Positions 5,726 through 14,756 are shown, numbered from the stretch's first letter. The stretch is DNA of 15,524 bases from an uncultured Porphyromonas sp. (GCA_900538385.1 UWSO01000039.1:1-15524), one strand, 5' to 3'. Program-made: numbers and translations. Notes: generated by a model from the sequence alone, not told the origin.

Positions 5726-6334
5726 ATGAAAAAGGACAATAAGAAGGATGGCAAGTATACAGAGCCACAACATATAGATCCCGATCAGGAGAATCAGACG
5801 AAGCAAGAGATGTCAGAGCAGACTTGTGAGACGGTTAATGATGCTGAAACAGATACTGCAACGCCTCAGTCTGAGGAGACGCAGAAGATTGCTGAGCTAC
5901 AGGAGTCTCTAGACAAGCTCAATGATCAGCATCTCCGTATGCTGGCTGAGTATGACAACTATCGTAAGCGTACGCTACAGGAGAAGAGCGACCTGATCAA
6001 GAATGGGGGAGAGCGTGTCCTCAAGGAGCTACTCCCCATCGTGGACGACTTCGAGCTAGCGGTCAAGCATGCCCGTGAGAGCAAGAGCGAGGAGGATCCG
6101 ATCGTAGAGGGTCTACTTCTTATATATGATAAGCTGATTAGTTATCTAGAGAAGCAGGGTGTGGTGATGATCGAGGCGACGGGTAGTCCCTTTGATGATA
6201 ACCTGCACGAGGCTGTGGCAATGATTCCAGCGCCTACTCCAGAGCAGAAGGGGCAGGTGATCGATTGCGTCCGTACGGGCTATATGCTCCACGACAAGGT
6301 GCTACGCCACGCGCATGTGGTCGTCGGCAATTAA
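5726..6334 (+). CDS. grpE: GrpE, nucleotide exchange factor of DnaK
   Basis: A 202-aa cytoplasmic co-chaperone that releases ADP from DnaK so that the chaperone cycle can continue. The first 55 residues are acidic, polar and poorly conserved. A long dimerising helix covers about residues 54-120, with the family block EYDNYRKRTLQEKSDL and the LLPIVDDFELAV segment. The C-terminal beta-wing domain includes FDDNLHEAVAMI and ends in HDKVLRHAHVVV. Length is normal for the family. dnaJ follows after 35 bp, the usual grpE-dnaJ pairing in Bacteroidota; dnaK is not in the window. Heat-shock control is expected from the family, but no operator was seen. Confidence 0.97.
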   Translation: MKKDNKKDGKYTEPQHIDPDQENQTKQEMSEQTCETVNDAETDTATPQSEETQKIAELQESLDKLNDQHLRMLAEYDNYRKRTLQEKSDLIKNGGERVLKELLPIVDDFELAVKHARESKSEEDPIVEGLLLIYDKLISYLEKQGVVMIEATGSPFDDNLHEAVAMIPAPTPEQKGQVIDCVRTGYMLHDKVLRHAHVVVGN

Positions 6335-6369
6335 GAGGCTTAGAGCTTTGATCTGCACAAGATAGATAT

Positions 6370-7524
6370 ATGGCAACGAAGAAAGACTACTATGAACTGC
6401 TGGGCGTCTCACGAGACGCTTCGGCAGATGAGATAAAGAAGGCTTACCGCAAGCAGGCCTTAAAGTATCACCCTGACCGCAACCCTGGAGACAAGGAAGC
6501 GGAGGAACACTTTAAGGAGGTTGCGGAGGCTTATGATGTGCTGAGTGATCCCGACAAGCGGAGTCGCTATGACCAGTTTGGGCATAGTGGCGTAGACGGA
6601 GCTGGTGGCTTTGGTGGCTTCAGCGGTGGCGGCTTTACGGTAGATGATATATTCTCCCGTTTTGGCGACATCTTCGGAGGTGGCTTTGGCGATTACTTCG
6701 GCGGTGGAGGAGCTGGCTCAGGTAGAGCGCAACGTCCTGTAGGTAGCGACTTGCGCGTTACGGTGCGCCTCACGCTAGAGGATATCAATAGTGGGGTAGA
6801 CAAGAAGCTACGTGTCAAGAAGTTGATCCAGTGTGATGGCTGTCATGGTCAGGGCACTACAGAGAGCGACGGCAAGCGTAGCTGCTCGACCTGTGGAGGT
6901 GCTGGTGTCGTGTATGACGTGAGGAACTCGATCTTCGGTCAGATGCGTACGCAGACGACTTGCCCCACTTGTGGAGGTGCTGGCGAGGTGGTCACGAAGC
7001 CTTGCGCTAAGTGTCATGGCAAGGGCGTGACGCAAGGTGAGGAGGTTATCTCCTTTCACATCCCAGCAGGTGTCGTAGGCGGTATGCAGCTCACGCTGCA
7101 GGGCAAGGGTAATGCAGCTCCCCAAGATGGTATCCCAGGTGATCTGCTCGTCGTGATCCAAGAGGAGCAACACAAGGACTTCATACGCAATGGCAATGAC
7201 CTGATCTACAACCTCCTCATACCTATTCACACGGCGATACGTGGTGGACAGGTGACGGTGCCAACGATCGACGGTAGTGCACGACTCAAGATAGAGCCAG
7301 GTACGCAGCCCGGCAAGGTGCTCCGTATGCGTGGCAAGGGTCTTCCCTCGGTACAGGGTTATGGACGTGGCGACCTGATGGTCAATGTGAATGTCTTCAT
7401 TCCACAGCAGACCTCTGCTGAGGATGAGAAACTGATCGACCAATTGGCCCAGTCGGAGCACTTTAATCCGACGGAAGCCGATCGTAAGGCTATAGACAAG
7501 AAGTATAGGGAGATGCTTGAGTAA
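6370..7524 (+). CDS. dnaJ: DnaJ, Hsp40 co-chaperone
   Basis: A 384-aa protein that delivers unfolded substrates to DnaK and stimulates its ATPase. The J domain spans residues 5-70 with the HPD signature at H34-P35-D36. A Gly/Phe-rich linker covers about 74-118. The zinc-finger domain has four CxxCxGxG repeats (C155/C158, C172/C175, C198/C201, C212/C215), so two zinc ions should bind. The two C-terminal substrate-binding domains and dimerisation region follow to the end, so it is a complete type I DnaJ. It sits 35 bp after grpE. The last codons and stop lie inside a strong hairpin (7503-7537), which may end part of the transcription or protect the message. Confidence 0.98.
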   Translation: MATKKDYYELLGVSRDASADEIKKAYRKQALKYHPDRNPGDKEAEEHFKEVAEAYDVLSDPDKRSRYDQFGHSGVDGAGGFGGFSGGGFTVDDIFSRFGDIFGGGFGDYFGGGGAGSGRAQRPVGSDLRVTVRLTLEDINSGVDKKLRVKKLIQCDGCHGQGTTESDGKRSCSTCGGAGVVYDVRNSIFGQMRTQTTCPTCGGAGEVVTKPCAKCHGKGVTQGEEVISFHIPAGVVGGMQLTLQGKGNAAPQDGIPGDLLVVIQEEQHKDFIRNGNDLIYNLLIPIHTAIRGGQVTVPTIDGSARLKIEPGTQPGKVLRMRGKGLPSVQGYGRGDLMVNVNVFIPQQTSAEDEKLIDQLAQSEHFNPTEADRKAIDKKYREMLE

Positions 7525-7537
7525 GCATCTCCTATAC
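7503..7537 (+). terminator. Hairpin spanning the dnaJ stop codon
   Basis: GTATAGGGAGATGCTT (7503-7518) pairs with AAGCATCTCCTATAC (7523-7537), a 15-bp stem with one bulged G and the tetraloop GAGT. The stop codon TAA (7522-7524) sits at the loop edge. The following bases (CTTAATATAT) are A+T-rich but are not a T-run. It may act as a weak terminator, an attenuator between the chaperone genes and the export genes, or a 3' stability element. Confidence 0.5.
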
Positions 7538-7570
7538 CTTAATATATGGGTAACAAAGACCGCTAATCGT

Positions 7571-8815
7571 ATGGTACGAATGAACGCTCTGTGGGCTAGA
7601 CTCACACTACTTATAGCATCGCTCTGTATCGCTCTGAGCAGCACAGCCTCGGCGCAGGAACCGCTCAGTACAGACTCACTGATTGGTGCGACTGCCGATG
7701 GGTATCATCGTATCAGTATACTACTCTGTACGCCCTCGCAGGCAGATGCCTACACAATCTATGGACACGCAGCGATGCGCGTGCGTAGCTTAGAGGACCT
7801 AGAGGACGACTATGTGTACAACTACGGGGTCTTTGACTTTGACCAGCCAGGCTTCTACACGAAGTTTATCAAGGGTGAGACGGACGGTTACTTTGTCCAG
7901 CAGGAGCAGTGGGACTACTTCCTCTACCGCTACCATGCTTATGGGCAAAACATCTACGAGCTGGAGCTAGACCTCTCTCCTGAGCAGGAAGAAGCGATAC
8001 GCAGCTACTTAGCGTGGAACATCAAAGAGGAGAATAAGTACTACCTCTACAACTTCGCCTTTGATAACTGTGCTACACGACCATACTCTATTGTCAAGGA
8101 AACCCTCCCTAAGGGATGGCGCATAGAGCTGCCTCAAGTGGCGAGAGAAGAGTCGCTACGCACTCTTATCGATGCCTATGCGGACTATCATCAGTGGTAT
8201 CGCCTCGGTACTCAGCTAGCCTTGGGAGCGCCTGCCGACACGATCATGACGGTCGAGGATCGGCTCTTCCTACCGATGGAGATGGATCGTCTCTTGCAGC
8301 AAGCGACATTGGTCTCTCCGACAGGGACGAAGCCTCTCGTGAGCAATAGGGTAGTCTATGAGACACCGACACCAGCTCCACAGCCAGTGGCTCACTGGTG
8401 GCAAGATCCTGTCCTATGGATGTCGCTTCTATTGGTCATCTCGGGCGTACTGTGCTACTTGTGTCGTAGCCGCTACTGGACGCTGCTCTGGATGACGCTT
8501 TACGCTTGTGCCGGCTTCATCTTGAGCTTCCTAACCTTCGTCTCGATACATCCTTGCACCGATCCTAACTACAACTTGCTGGTCTTTCATCCGCTATTGC
8601 TCTTGGCTTGGTTTGCCTTGGGTAGGGGAGGCAAAGCTCAGCGCATCGCACGGTACTTCCACTCGGCAAATGCTTTGGCAGTAGCGGTCTTCCTGATCTT
8701 GGTCGCCTGTGCTGTGCAGACCAGTTCGCTGCCCATCATCTTGCTCGCTATTAACTCGGCACTTCTTTCGGTAGCCTATCTGACCTCTTCTAAAAGACAA
8801 ACACAGCGCAAATGA
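7571..8815 (+). CDS. DUF4105 (Lnb N-terminal domain) membrane protein, probable lipoprotein N-acyltransferase
   Basis: The start is placed at the ATG at 7571 (MVRMNALWARL, 414 aa); M4 at 7580 is equally possible. The frame extends to 7517, but that part lies in the hairpin at the dnaJ stop. A signal peptide covers about residues 1-29 with cleavage near TASA-QEP. The periplasmic DUF4105 domain spans about 40-245, with H66 in YGHAAMRV and C167 in DNCATRP, the Cys-His pair of an NlpC/P60-like fold. About five membrane segments follow (near 280-299, 304-325, 335-351, 366-382, 386-403). DUF4105 proteins of Bacteroides have been described as lipoprotein N-acyltransferases (Lnb). The conserved Cys, His and membrane tail support the same role here, but that is homology only. 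The stop overlaps the next start (ATGA). Confidence 0.8.
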   Translation: MVRMNALWARLTLLIASLCIALSSTASAQEPLSTDSLIGATADGYHRISILLCTPSQADAYTIYGHAAMRVRSLEDLEDDYVYNYGVFDFDQPGFYTKFIKGETDGYFVQQEQWDYFLYRYHAYGQNIYELELDLSPEQEEAIRSYLAWNIKEENKYYLYNFAFDNCATRPYSIVKETLPKGWRIELPQVAREESLRTLIDAYADYHQWYRLGTQLALGAPADTIMTVEDRLFLPMEMDRLLQQATLVSPTGTKPLVSNRVVYETPTPAPQPVAHWWQDPVLWMSLLLVISGVLCYLCRSRYWTLLWMTLYACAGFILSFLTFVSIHPCTDPNYNLLVFHPLLLLAWFALGRGGKAQRIARYFHSANALAVAVFLILVACAVQTSSLPIILLAINSALLSVAYLTSSKRQTQRK

Positions 8816-10371
8816 GACCTATTCGCTATCTACTCCTCACATTAAGTTGTCTGCTACCGCTGGCACTATCGGCACAGCGCATGAGACCTGACATACTGGT
8901 GCAGATCTATGTCAAGGGACTACGCACCGACCTGCTGGATAGTTATCGAGCAGGGTGGGGTGGCAATGGTCTAAACTGGGTGATGAAGCAGGGAACGGTA
9001 GCGCCTGACATTCGCTATCCATACCCATTGTTAGACGAGGTGGCACAGCTAGCTTCGCTCTCTGCGGGCGCTATGCCGGAGATACATGGTGTGTACCAAG
9101 CTGAGCTGTATGATGCGGTGACGCAGCGGTCGGAGTCTACCTTTGCCAATAGAGACTATCGAGGCATCAACAGCGCAGAGCAGCTAGCTCCCGCAGGTGC
9201 CTTGCGTAGCGAACTCCTCACAGACGTACTCAGAGGTTCTTCGCAAGGCGATGCGATTGTCTATGCCATAGCGAGCCATGCCAACGACGCGATTGCTGTG
9301 GCGGGACATGATGCCGAGGGAGCTATATGGATCGATAAGCATAGCGGCTGGTGGGCTACGACCAACTTCTACGGAGGTTTGCCTGCCTTGGCTCTCAAGG
9401 CAAACAATGAGCAGCGCATGCTGGGCGGACGCACTACACCGACTGTCTGGAAGCCTCTCTCGAAAGGCGCGAAGGAGGGTAGCTTTGCTCACACCTTCGA
9501 AGGTGCTTGGCGCATGAGCGACCTCTTGACCTCGCCCTTTGCCAATGATGCGATCACGGACCTATCGAAGGAGTTCATACGCTACGCTCACAAAGCGCGT
9601 CGTACGTCGCCTACGCTCATCGTTATGGTCTTAGACCTAGAGGTGGGCGCTCGTGGGGTAGCCTATGCGGACTATTCGCTAGAGCAGCAAGATGCTTACG
9701 CTCGGCTCAATGAGCAGGTACATCAGATCACCACTCTATTGCAAGAGTTGTATGGTGCAGACCATTATGCGCTCAATATCATTGGAGTCCCTGTTGCTAG
9801 CTTGGCTCAGCCGAAGGCTCCTTCTCGTCGCTCGGTCGTCACCTTTGACCCTGCTAAGTGTATTGCACTGGCTAATCTTTACCTCTCTGCAATCTATGGA
9901 CGCAACGAGTGGGTCATCGCCTACAGTCATCAGACGCTCCACCTAAATAAGAAGGAGATAGCAGATAAGAAGGTAGATATGCAGGATATGAGCAATAATC
10001 TTGCTACATTTGTATCCGAGATGGAAGGTGTCATTGGGGCAATCCCCGCATATCAACTACAGATGGGTCTATCACAGCCTGCCTGGGCTAAGCCTCTGTA
10101 CTCGCATAGTTACCGTAGCTATGCGGGCGATGTGCTACTTGCTCTAGCTCCTTTTGCAGAGGTGGCGGGAGAGAAGCAGGGTGCCGAGCATCAGAGACAG
10201 CGACATGTATCAGCTCCCTTTATCTTGATGGCTCCTGGAGTAGCTTCGCAGAGGCTTGCGGAGCCTATATCCTATGACGCTGTCGCCCCTTCACTAGCTT
10301 ACCTACTCTGTGTCCCTCAGCCGATGAGTGCTGACGGCACGCCACTCTTTACCTTATTCAATCAGAAATAA
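8812..10371 (+). CDS. Exported alkaline-phosphatase-fold protein, probably catalytically inactive
   Basis: A 519-aa protein with a signal peptide (about 1-21, LALSA-QRM). Layout and several blocks match the PafA-like alkaline phosphatase/nucleotide pyrophosphatase family of Bacteroidota: ILVQIYVKGLRTDLLDSY near residue 28, the SAGAMPEIHGVY block near 84-95 and AIAVAGHDAEGAIWIDKHSG in the first half. The family's key residues do not appear. The first metal-binding Asp (VDQMR in active members) is a Lys (K35 in VKGLR). The Thr nucleophile segment before GHAS is LLDEVAQLAS. The later DxxxH and DHG metal motifs are not visible. It overlaps the DUF4105 gene (ATGA) and ends 10 bp before secA. A structural or binding role in the periplasm is an inference. 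Confidence 0.75.
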   Translation: MRPIRYLLLTLSCLLPLALSAQRMRPDILVQIYVKGLRTDLLDSYRAGWGGNGLNWVMKQGTVAPDIRYPYPLLDEVAQLASLSAGAMPEIHGVYQAELYDAVTQRSESTFANRDYRGINSAEQLAPAGALRSELLTDVLRGSSQGDAIVYAIASHANDAIAVAGHDAEGAIWIDKHSGWWATTNFYGGLPALALKANNEQRMLGGRTTPTVWKPLSKGAKEGSFAHTFEGAWRMSDLLTSPFANDAITDLSKEFIRYAHKARRTSPTLIVMVLDLEVGARGVAYADYSLEQQDAYARLNEQVHQITTLLQELYGADHYALNIIGVPVASLAQPKAPSRRSVVTFDPAKCIALANLYLSAIYGRNEWVIAYSHQTLHLNKKEIADKKVDMQDMSNNLATFVSEMEGVIGAIPAYQLQMGLSQPAWAKPLYSHSYRSYAGDVLLALAPFAEVAGEKQGAEHQRQRHVSAPFILMAPGVASQRLAEPISYDAVAPSLAYLLCVPQPMSADGTPLFTLFNQK

Positions 10372-10381
10372 TTAACCACTT

Positions 10382-13300
10382 ATGGCTCTCAGTAATATCA
10401 TCACAAAGCTCTTTGGTAGTAAGTCTCAGCGAGACCTCAAGGAGATAACACCCTACATTAAGAAAATCAAGGAGGTCGAATCCTCCATACAGGCTCTCAG
10501 CGATGATGCTCTGAGAGATCGCACACAGCAGCTGCGCAACGAGATCAACGAGTATGTCGCCTCGGAGCGTGCAGAGATTGCTAAACTCAAAGAGGGCATC
10601 GAAGATCTCGACATAGATGCCCGTGAGGAGGCTTGGTCTAAGATTGATAAGATAGAGAAGGACGTGCTAGAGAAGATCGAGGTCAAGCTCGACGAGATCC
10701 TCCCCACAGCCTTTGCTATTGTCAAGGAGACCGCACGACGCTTTGCCAATAATGAGCAGATCGTCGTCACTGCCACGCAGATGGATAGAGATCTGTCGAT
10801 AGATCACGACTTCGTGGAGATCGATGGCGACAAGGCGATCTACCACAACCATTGGGTCGCAGGTGGCAACGAGATCACTTGGGATATGGTACACTACGAT
10901 GTACAGCTCATCGGTGGTGTCGTACTGCACAAGGGTAAGATAGCCGAGATGGCGACTGGTGAGGGTAAAACACTCGTTGCTACCCTGCCTGTCTTCCTCA
11001 ATGCGCTACCAGGCAATGGTGTCCATGTGGTCACGGTCAATGATTATCTGGCTAAGCGTGACTCCGAGTGGATGGGACCGCTCTATATGTTCCACGGGCT
11101 GAGCGTCGACTGTATCGACAAGCACAAGCCTAATAGTGAGGGACGACGTCAGGCTTACAATGCAGACATCACCTTCGGTACGAACAATGAGTTCGGCTTT
11201 GACTACCTGAGAGACAATATGGCAACAGCGCCCTCAGACCTCGTTCAGCGTCCGCACAACTACGCTATTGTGGATGAGGTGGACTCTGTCCTTATCGATG
11301 ATGCCCGTACGCCTCTAATCATATCTGGTCCCACGCCTCAGGGAGAGGATCAGCTCTTTGAGGAGTACCTGCCCAACGTCGAGAAGGTGGTCAATGTTCA
11401 GAAAGATTTGGCCTCTAAGTTGCTCGTAGAGGCAAAGAAGAAGATAGCGAGCGAGGACAAGAAAGAGGTAGACGAGGGCTTCCTACTCCTCTTCCGGGTC
11501 TTCAAGGGACTACCTAAGTACAAGCCTCTCATCAAGTACCTCAGTGAGCCAGGCATCAAAGCTTCTATGCTCAAGACCGAGGAGATCTATATGGCGGAGA
11601 ACATGCGCCAGATGCACATCGTCACCGATCCGCTCTACTTCGTCATCGATGAGAAGATGAATAGCATCACCCTCACCGACAAGGGTATTGAGATGCTTTC
11701 GAAGGGCGCGGAGGATGCCTCCTTCTTTGTCCTCCCAGACATTGCCTCTCAGCTGGCAGAGCTGGAGGGTGAGGGGCTAGCTCCCTCTGAGTATGCTGCT
11801 AAGAAGGACGAGCTAATCACCAACTATGCCATCAAGAGCGAGCGTGTCCACACGGTCAATCAGCTCTTTAAGGCTTACGCACTCTTCGAGCGTGATGATC
11901 AGTATGTGGTGATAGACAATAAGGTAATGATCGTTGATGAGCAGACGGGTCGTCTTATGGATGGTCGTCGCTACTCAGATGGTCTGCACCAAGCTATCGA
12001 GGCTAAGGAGCGCGTCAAGGTCGAGGCAGCTACGCAGACCTTTGCGACCATTACCCTGCAGAACTACTTCCGTATGTATCACAAGCTGGCGGGTATGACC
12101 GGTACGGCTGAGACGGAGGCGGGAGAGTTTTGGGACATCTACAAGCTTGATGTGGTGGTCATCCCGACTAATCGCCCCGTCATCCGTGATGATCAGAACG
12201 ACCGTATCTACAAGACGGCTCGCGAGAAGTACAACGCAGTCATCGAGGAGATCGAACGCCTCATAGCGGCTGGTCGTCCAGTGCTAGTAGGTACCACTTC
12301 TGTCGACATCAGTGAGCTGCTCAGTCGTATGCTCTCGCTACGCAAGATCCCCCACCAGGTGCTCAATGCTAAGCTACACCAGAAGGAGGCCGAAATCGTT
12401 GCTCAGGCTGGTCAAGCTGGCACCGTAACCATCGCGACCAACATGGCTGGTCGTGGTACCGATATCAAGCTCTCGCCAGAGGTGCGAGAGGCTGGTGGAC
12501 TAGCCATCATCGGTACTGAGCGACATGAGTCACGTCGTGTGGATAGACAGTTGCGTGGTCGTGCAGGTCGTCAGGGAGACCCTGGCAGCTCTGTCTTCTT
12601 CATCTCGCTAGAGGATCACTTGATGCGACTCTTTGCGAGTGATCGTATTGCTTCGCTGATGGATCGTATGGGCTTTGCAGAGGGTGAAGCGCTTGAGAAT
12701 AAGATGCTCAGCAACTCTGTAGAGCGCGCTCAGAAGAAGGTCGAGGAGAACAACTTTGGTATCCGTAAGCGCCTCCTAGAGTACGATGACGTGATGAACT
12801 CACAGCGTAAGGGTATCTACGAGAAGCGTCGCCACGCCTTGATGGGCGAGCGCATTGGTATGGACGTGCTCAACATGCTCTACGATGTGACCGAGGCGAT
12901 TGTCAATAAGAATAAGGAGGCGGACGATTACGAGGGCTTCCGCAACGAACTCCTCTCGGTGCTAGCCGTAGAGACAGAGCTGACACCTGAAGCCTTCAAG
13001 TCAACCCATACAAATGAGGTGGTCGACAAAACCTTTGAGACAGTCTATCAGGCACTCAACCACAAGGGCGAGAAGATCGCCACGGTCGCTTATCCGATCC
13101 TGCACAACCTCTACGAGACGCAGGGCGACAAGTTCAAGCGCATCATCATACCGATCACAGATGGTAATAAGGTGTACAACATCCCTTGCGACCTAGCTGA
13201 GGCTGATCGCACCGAGGGCAAGAGCATCGTCAAGGAGTTTCACAAGACGATCATGCTCTACACCCTTGATGACGCTTGGAAGGAGCACCTCCGTGAGATG

Positions 13301-13714
13301 GACGAGCTGCGCAACTCTGTGCAAAACGCTAGCTACGAGAACAAGGATCCACTCCTCATCTATAAGCTAGAGTCTTACGACCTCTTTAGCGATATGCTTG
13401 ACGGGCTCAACCGCAAGACCGCTACCATCCTCACGCGTGGTCGCATACCGCTACCCGAGAATGATGAGACCGGCTCTAGTCTCTCCGTTCGTGAGGCTCA
13501 GACCGAGCGACGCACAGACCGTAGCCAGTACCGTGAGACCAAGGACGAGATCGCCAGTCAGCAGGAGGCTCAGCGTCAAGCTGGAGAGGCCGCCACACAG
13601 GCTTCACAGCCTAAGGCTCAGCCTATCGTCAAGGAGAAGAAGATCGGTCGCAACGACCCTTGCCCTTGCGGTAGTGGTAAGAAGTATAAGAATTGTCACG
13701 GGCGCAACGCCTAG
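10382..13714 (+). CDS. secA: SecA, preprotein translocase ATPase
   Basis: The motor that pushes unfolded preproteins through SecYEG using ATP. The protein is 1110 aa, the long form typical of Bacteroidota; E. coli SecA is about 900. Nucleotide-binding domain 1 has Walker A at residues 190-197 (MATGEGKT) and Walker B/DEAD box at 298-301 (DEVD). Extra sequence of the Bacteroidota type lies at about 330-440. The second ATPase domain carries ATNMAGRGTDIKL and the QLRGRAGRQGDPG motif. The helical scaffold and wing domains follow. A charged Gln-rich linker leads to the C-terminal zinc and SecB/membrane-binding tail, with C1094, C1096, C1105 and H1106 in PCPCGSGKKYKNCHG. It follows the phosphatase-like gene by 10 bp and ends before a good terminator. 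Confidence 0.98.
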   Translation: MALSNIITKLFGSKSQRDLKEITPYIKKIKEVESSIQALSDDALRDRTQQLRNEINEYVASERAEIAKLKEGIEDLDIDAREEAWSKIDKIEKDVLEKIEVKLDEILPTAFAIVKETARRFANNEQIVVTATQMDRDLSIDHDFVEIDGDKAIYHNHWVAGGNEITWDMVHYDVQLIGGVVLHKGKIAEMATGEGKTLVATLPVFLNALPGNGVHVVTVNDYLAKRDSEWMGPLYMFHGLSVDCIDKHKPNSEGRRQAYNADITFGTNNEFGFDYLRDNMATAPSDLVQRPHNYAIVDEVDSVLIDDARTPLIISGPTPQGEDQLFEEYLPNVEKVVNVQKDLASKLLVEAKKKIASEDKKEVDEGFLLLFRVFKGLPKYKPLIKYLSEPGIKASMLKTEEIYMAENMRQMHIVTDPLYFVIDEKMNSITLTDKGIEMLSKGAEDASFFVLPDIASQLAELEGEGLAPSEYAAKKDELITNYAIKSERVHTVNQLFKAYALFERDDQYVVIDNKVMIVDEQTGRLMDGRRYSDGLHQAIEAKERVKVEAATQTFATITLQNYFRMYHKLAGMTGTAETEAGEFWDIYKLDVVVIPTNRPVIRDDQNDRIYKTAREKYNAVIEEIERLIAAGRPVLVGTTSVDISELLSRMLSLRKIPHQVLNAKLHQKEAEIVAQAGQAGTVTIATNMAGRGTDIKLSPEVREAGGLAIIGTERHESRRVDRQLRGRAGRQGDPGSSVFFISLEDHLMRLFASDRIASLMDRMGFAEGEALENKMLSNSVERAQKKVEENNFGIRKRLLEYDDVMNSQRKGIYEKRRHALMGERIGMDVLNMLYDVTEAIVNKNKEADDYEGFRNELLSVLAVETELTPEAFKSTHTNEVVDKTFETVYQALNHKGEKIATVAYPILHNLYETQGDKFKRIIIPITDGNKVYNIPCDLAEADRTEGKSIVKEFHKTIMLYTLDDAWKEHLREMDELRNSVQNASYENKDPLLIYKLESYDLFSDMLDGLNRKTATILTRGRIPLPENDETGSSLSVREAQTERRTDRSQYRETKDEIASQQEAQRQAGEAATQASQPKAQPIVKEKKIGRNDPCPCGSGKKYKNCHGRNA

Positions 13715-13727
13715 GCATCATCATATA

Positions 13728-13761
13728 GGGGCAGGCTTTGGCAAAAAGCTTTGCCCCTTTT
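13728..13761 (+). terminator. Intrinsic terminator of secA
   Basis: GGGGCA (13728-13733) pairs with TGCCCC, and inside it GGCTTT pairs with AAAGCT (one wobble pair, one bulge). The run TTTT follows at 13758-13761. It starts 13 bp after the secA stop. Confidence 0.8.
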
Positions 13762-13785
13762 AGCTATTCCCAAAAGTCAACAAGA

Positions 13786-13816
13786 TCGCAGTAGGGTAGT
13801 GTGTACGCTACCTTTG
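13786..13816 (+). promoter_or_regulatory. Promoter of the yicC-gmk unit
   Basis: A perfect TACCTTTG box lies at 13809-13816. TCG at 13786-13788, exactly 20 bp upstream, is one base off the TTG -33 element. The start site would be near 13822, giving a leader of about 20 nt before yicC. Its place just after the secA terminator supports a separate transcription unit. Confidence 0.55.
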
Positions 13817-13843
13817 CTTTGATCCCCCACACAGCGTAAGACT

Positions 13844-14737
13844 ATGATTTACTCCATGACAGGATATGGTAGCAGTCAGCTACTCCTAGAGGGTGTCACC
13901 TACGAGGTCTCGATTCGCTCCGTCAATAGCAAGCAGCTCGACCTCTCGCTCCGACTTCCCTCCATCCTACGAGACCGAGAGATAGAGCTTCGTGGCATCT
14001 TGATCCCCGCACTCTTTAGAGGCAAGGTCGATGTGACCATTCGTACGGCCGACAATTCGCTAGGCACCTCTCCTCAAGTACAGATCAATGCGCCTCTCCT
14101 CCATGCTTACTACGATCAGATCCATAGTGCCATAGAGGCCGAAGGTATGCCTCAGCCCGAAGATCTGACACGTCTCTTGCTCAGCTACCCAGGCGTCATC
14201 GTAGAGCAGGGCGAGACTCCTCTCACTGACGAAGATATGCAGCTACTGAGCCAAGCTATCGGGGAGGCGGTTGATCAGTTCAACGCTTTTAGAGAGCAAG
14301 AGGGCGCATCGCTCGAGCGCATCTTTGTGGAGAAGCTAGATCGCATCGAGGCCCTACTCGCAGAGGTCGATCCCTACGAGCAGAGTCGCATCACAGACCT
14401 TCGGAGCAAGCTCGAGGAGCGACTAGCCCAGCTCACCTCCATACAGTATGACGAGGCTAGGCTAGAGCAGGAGCTCATCTACTACATCGAGAAGCTAGAC
14501 ATCAGCGAGGAGAAGAACCGGCTTGCCAACCATATTCGCTACTTCCGTGAGGTGCTAGCCCAGACCGGCGATCCCGATCCCTCTAGGGGCAAGAAGCTCG
14601 GCTTCATCGCTCAGGAGATGGGGCGTGAGATCAACACGCTCGGATCTAAGAGCAACAACGCTGCCATGCAGCAGCTCGTCGTCCAAATGAAAGACGAGCT
14701 AGAGCAGATCAAGGAGCAAGTCCTCAACGTACTATAA
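13844..14737 (+). CDS. yicC: YicC family endoribonuclease
   Basis: A 297-aa protein of the YicC/YloC family. E. coli YicC is an endoribonuclease that takes part in RNA turnover, and the same role is inferred here. The signature MTGYG sits at residues 5-9. The N-terminal domain runs to about 160 with SVNSKQLDLSLRLP. The C-terminal DUF1732 domain (about 200-297) has EARLEQELIYYIEKLDISEE, then RLANHIRYFREVL, and the strongly conserved GKKLGFIAQEMGREINTLGS. Length is standard and the protein is probably a cytoplasmic multimer. gmk follows after 19 bp; yicC-gmk adjacency is common across bacteria. A promoter lies just upstream. Confidence 0.93.
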   Translation: MIYSMTGYGSSQLLLEGVTYEVSIRSVNSKQLDLSLRLPSILRDREIELRGILIPALFRGKVDVTIRTADNSLGTSPQVQINAPLLHAYYDQIHSAIEAEGMPQPEDLTRLLLSYPGVIVEQGETPLTDEDMQLLSQAIGEAVDQFNAFREQEGASLERIFVEKLDRIEALLAEVDPYEQSRITDLRSKLEERLAQLTSIQYDEARLEQELIYYIEKLDISEEKNRLANHIRYFREVLAQTGDPDPSRGKKLGFIAQEMGREINTLGSKSNNAAMQQLVVQMKDELEQIKEQVLNVL

Positions 14738-14756
14738 AAACTAAGCGCCAAAAGCT

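Noticed and set aside
7517..7570. Upstream start for the DUF4105 protein
   Set aside because: It lies inside the hairpin at the dnaJ stop and would put 18 unneeded residues before the signal peptide.
6808..7644. Minus-strand frame of 278 codons opposite dnaJ
   Set aside because: It lies almost wholly opposite the conserved zinc-finger and C-terminal parts of dnaJ, and the peptide resembles no known protein.
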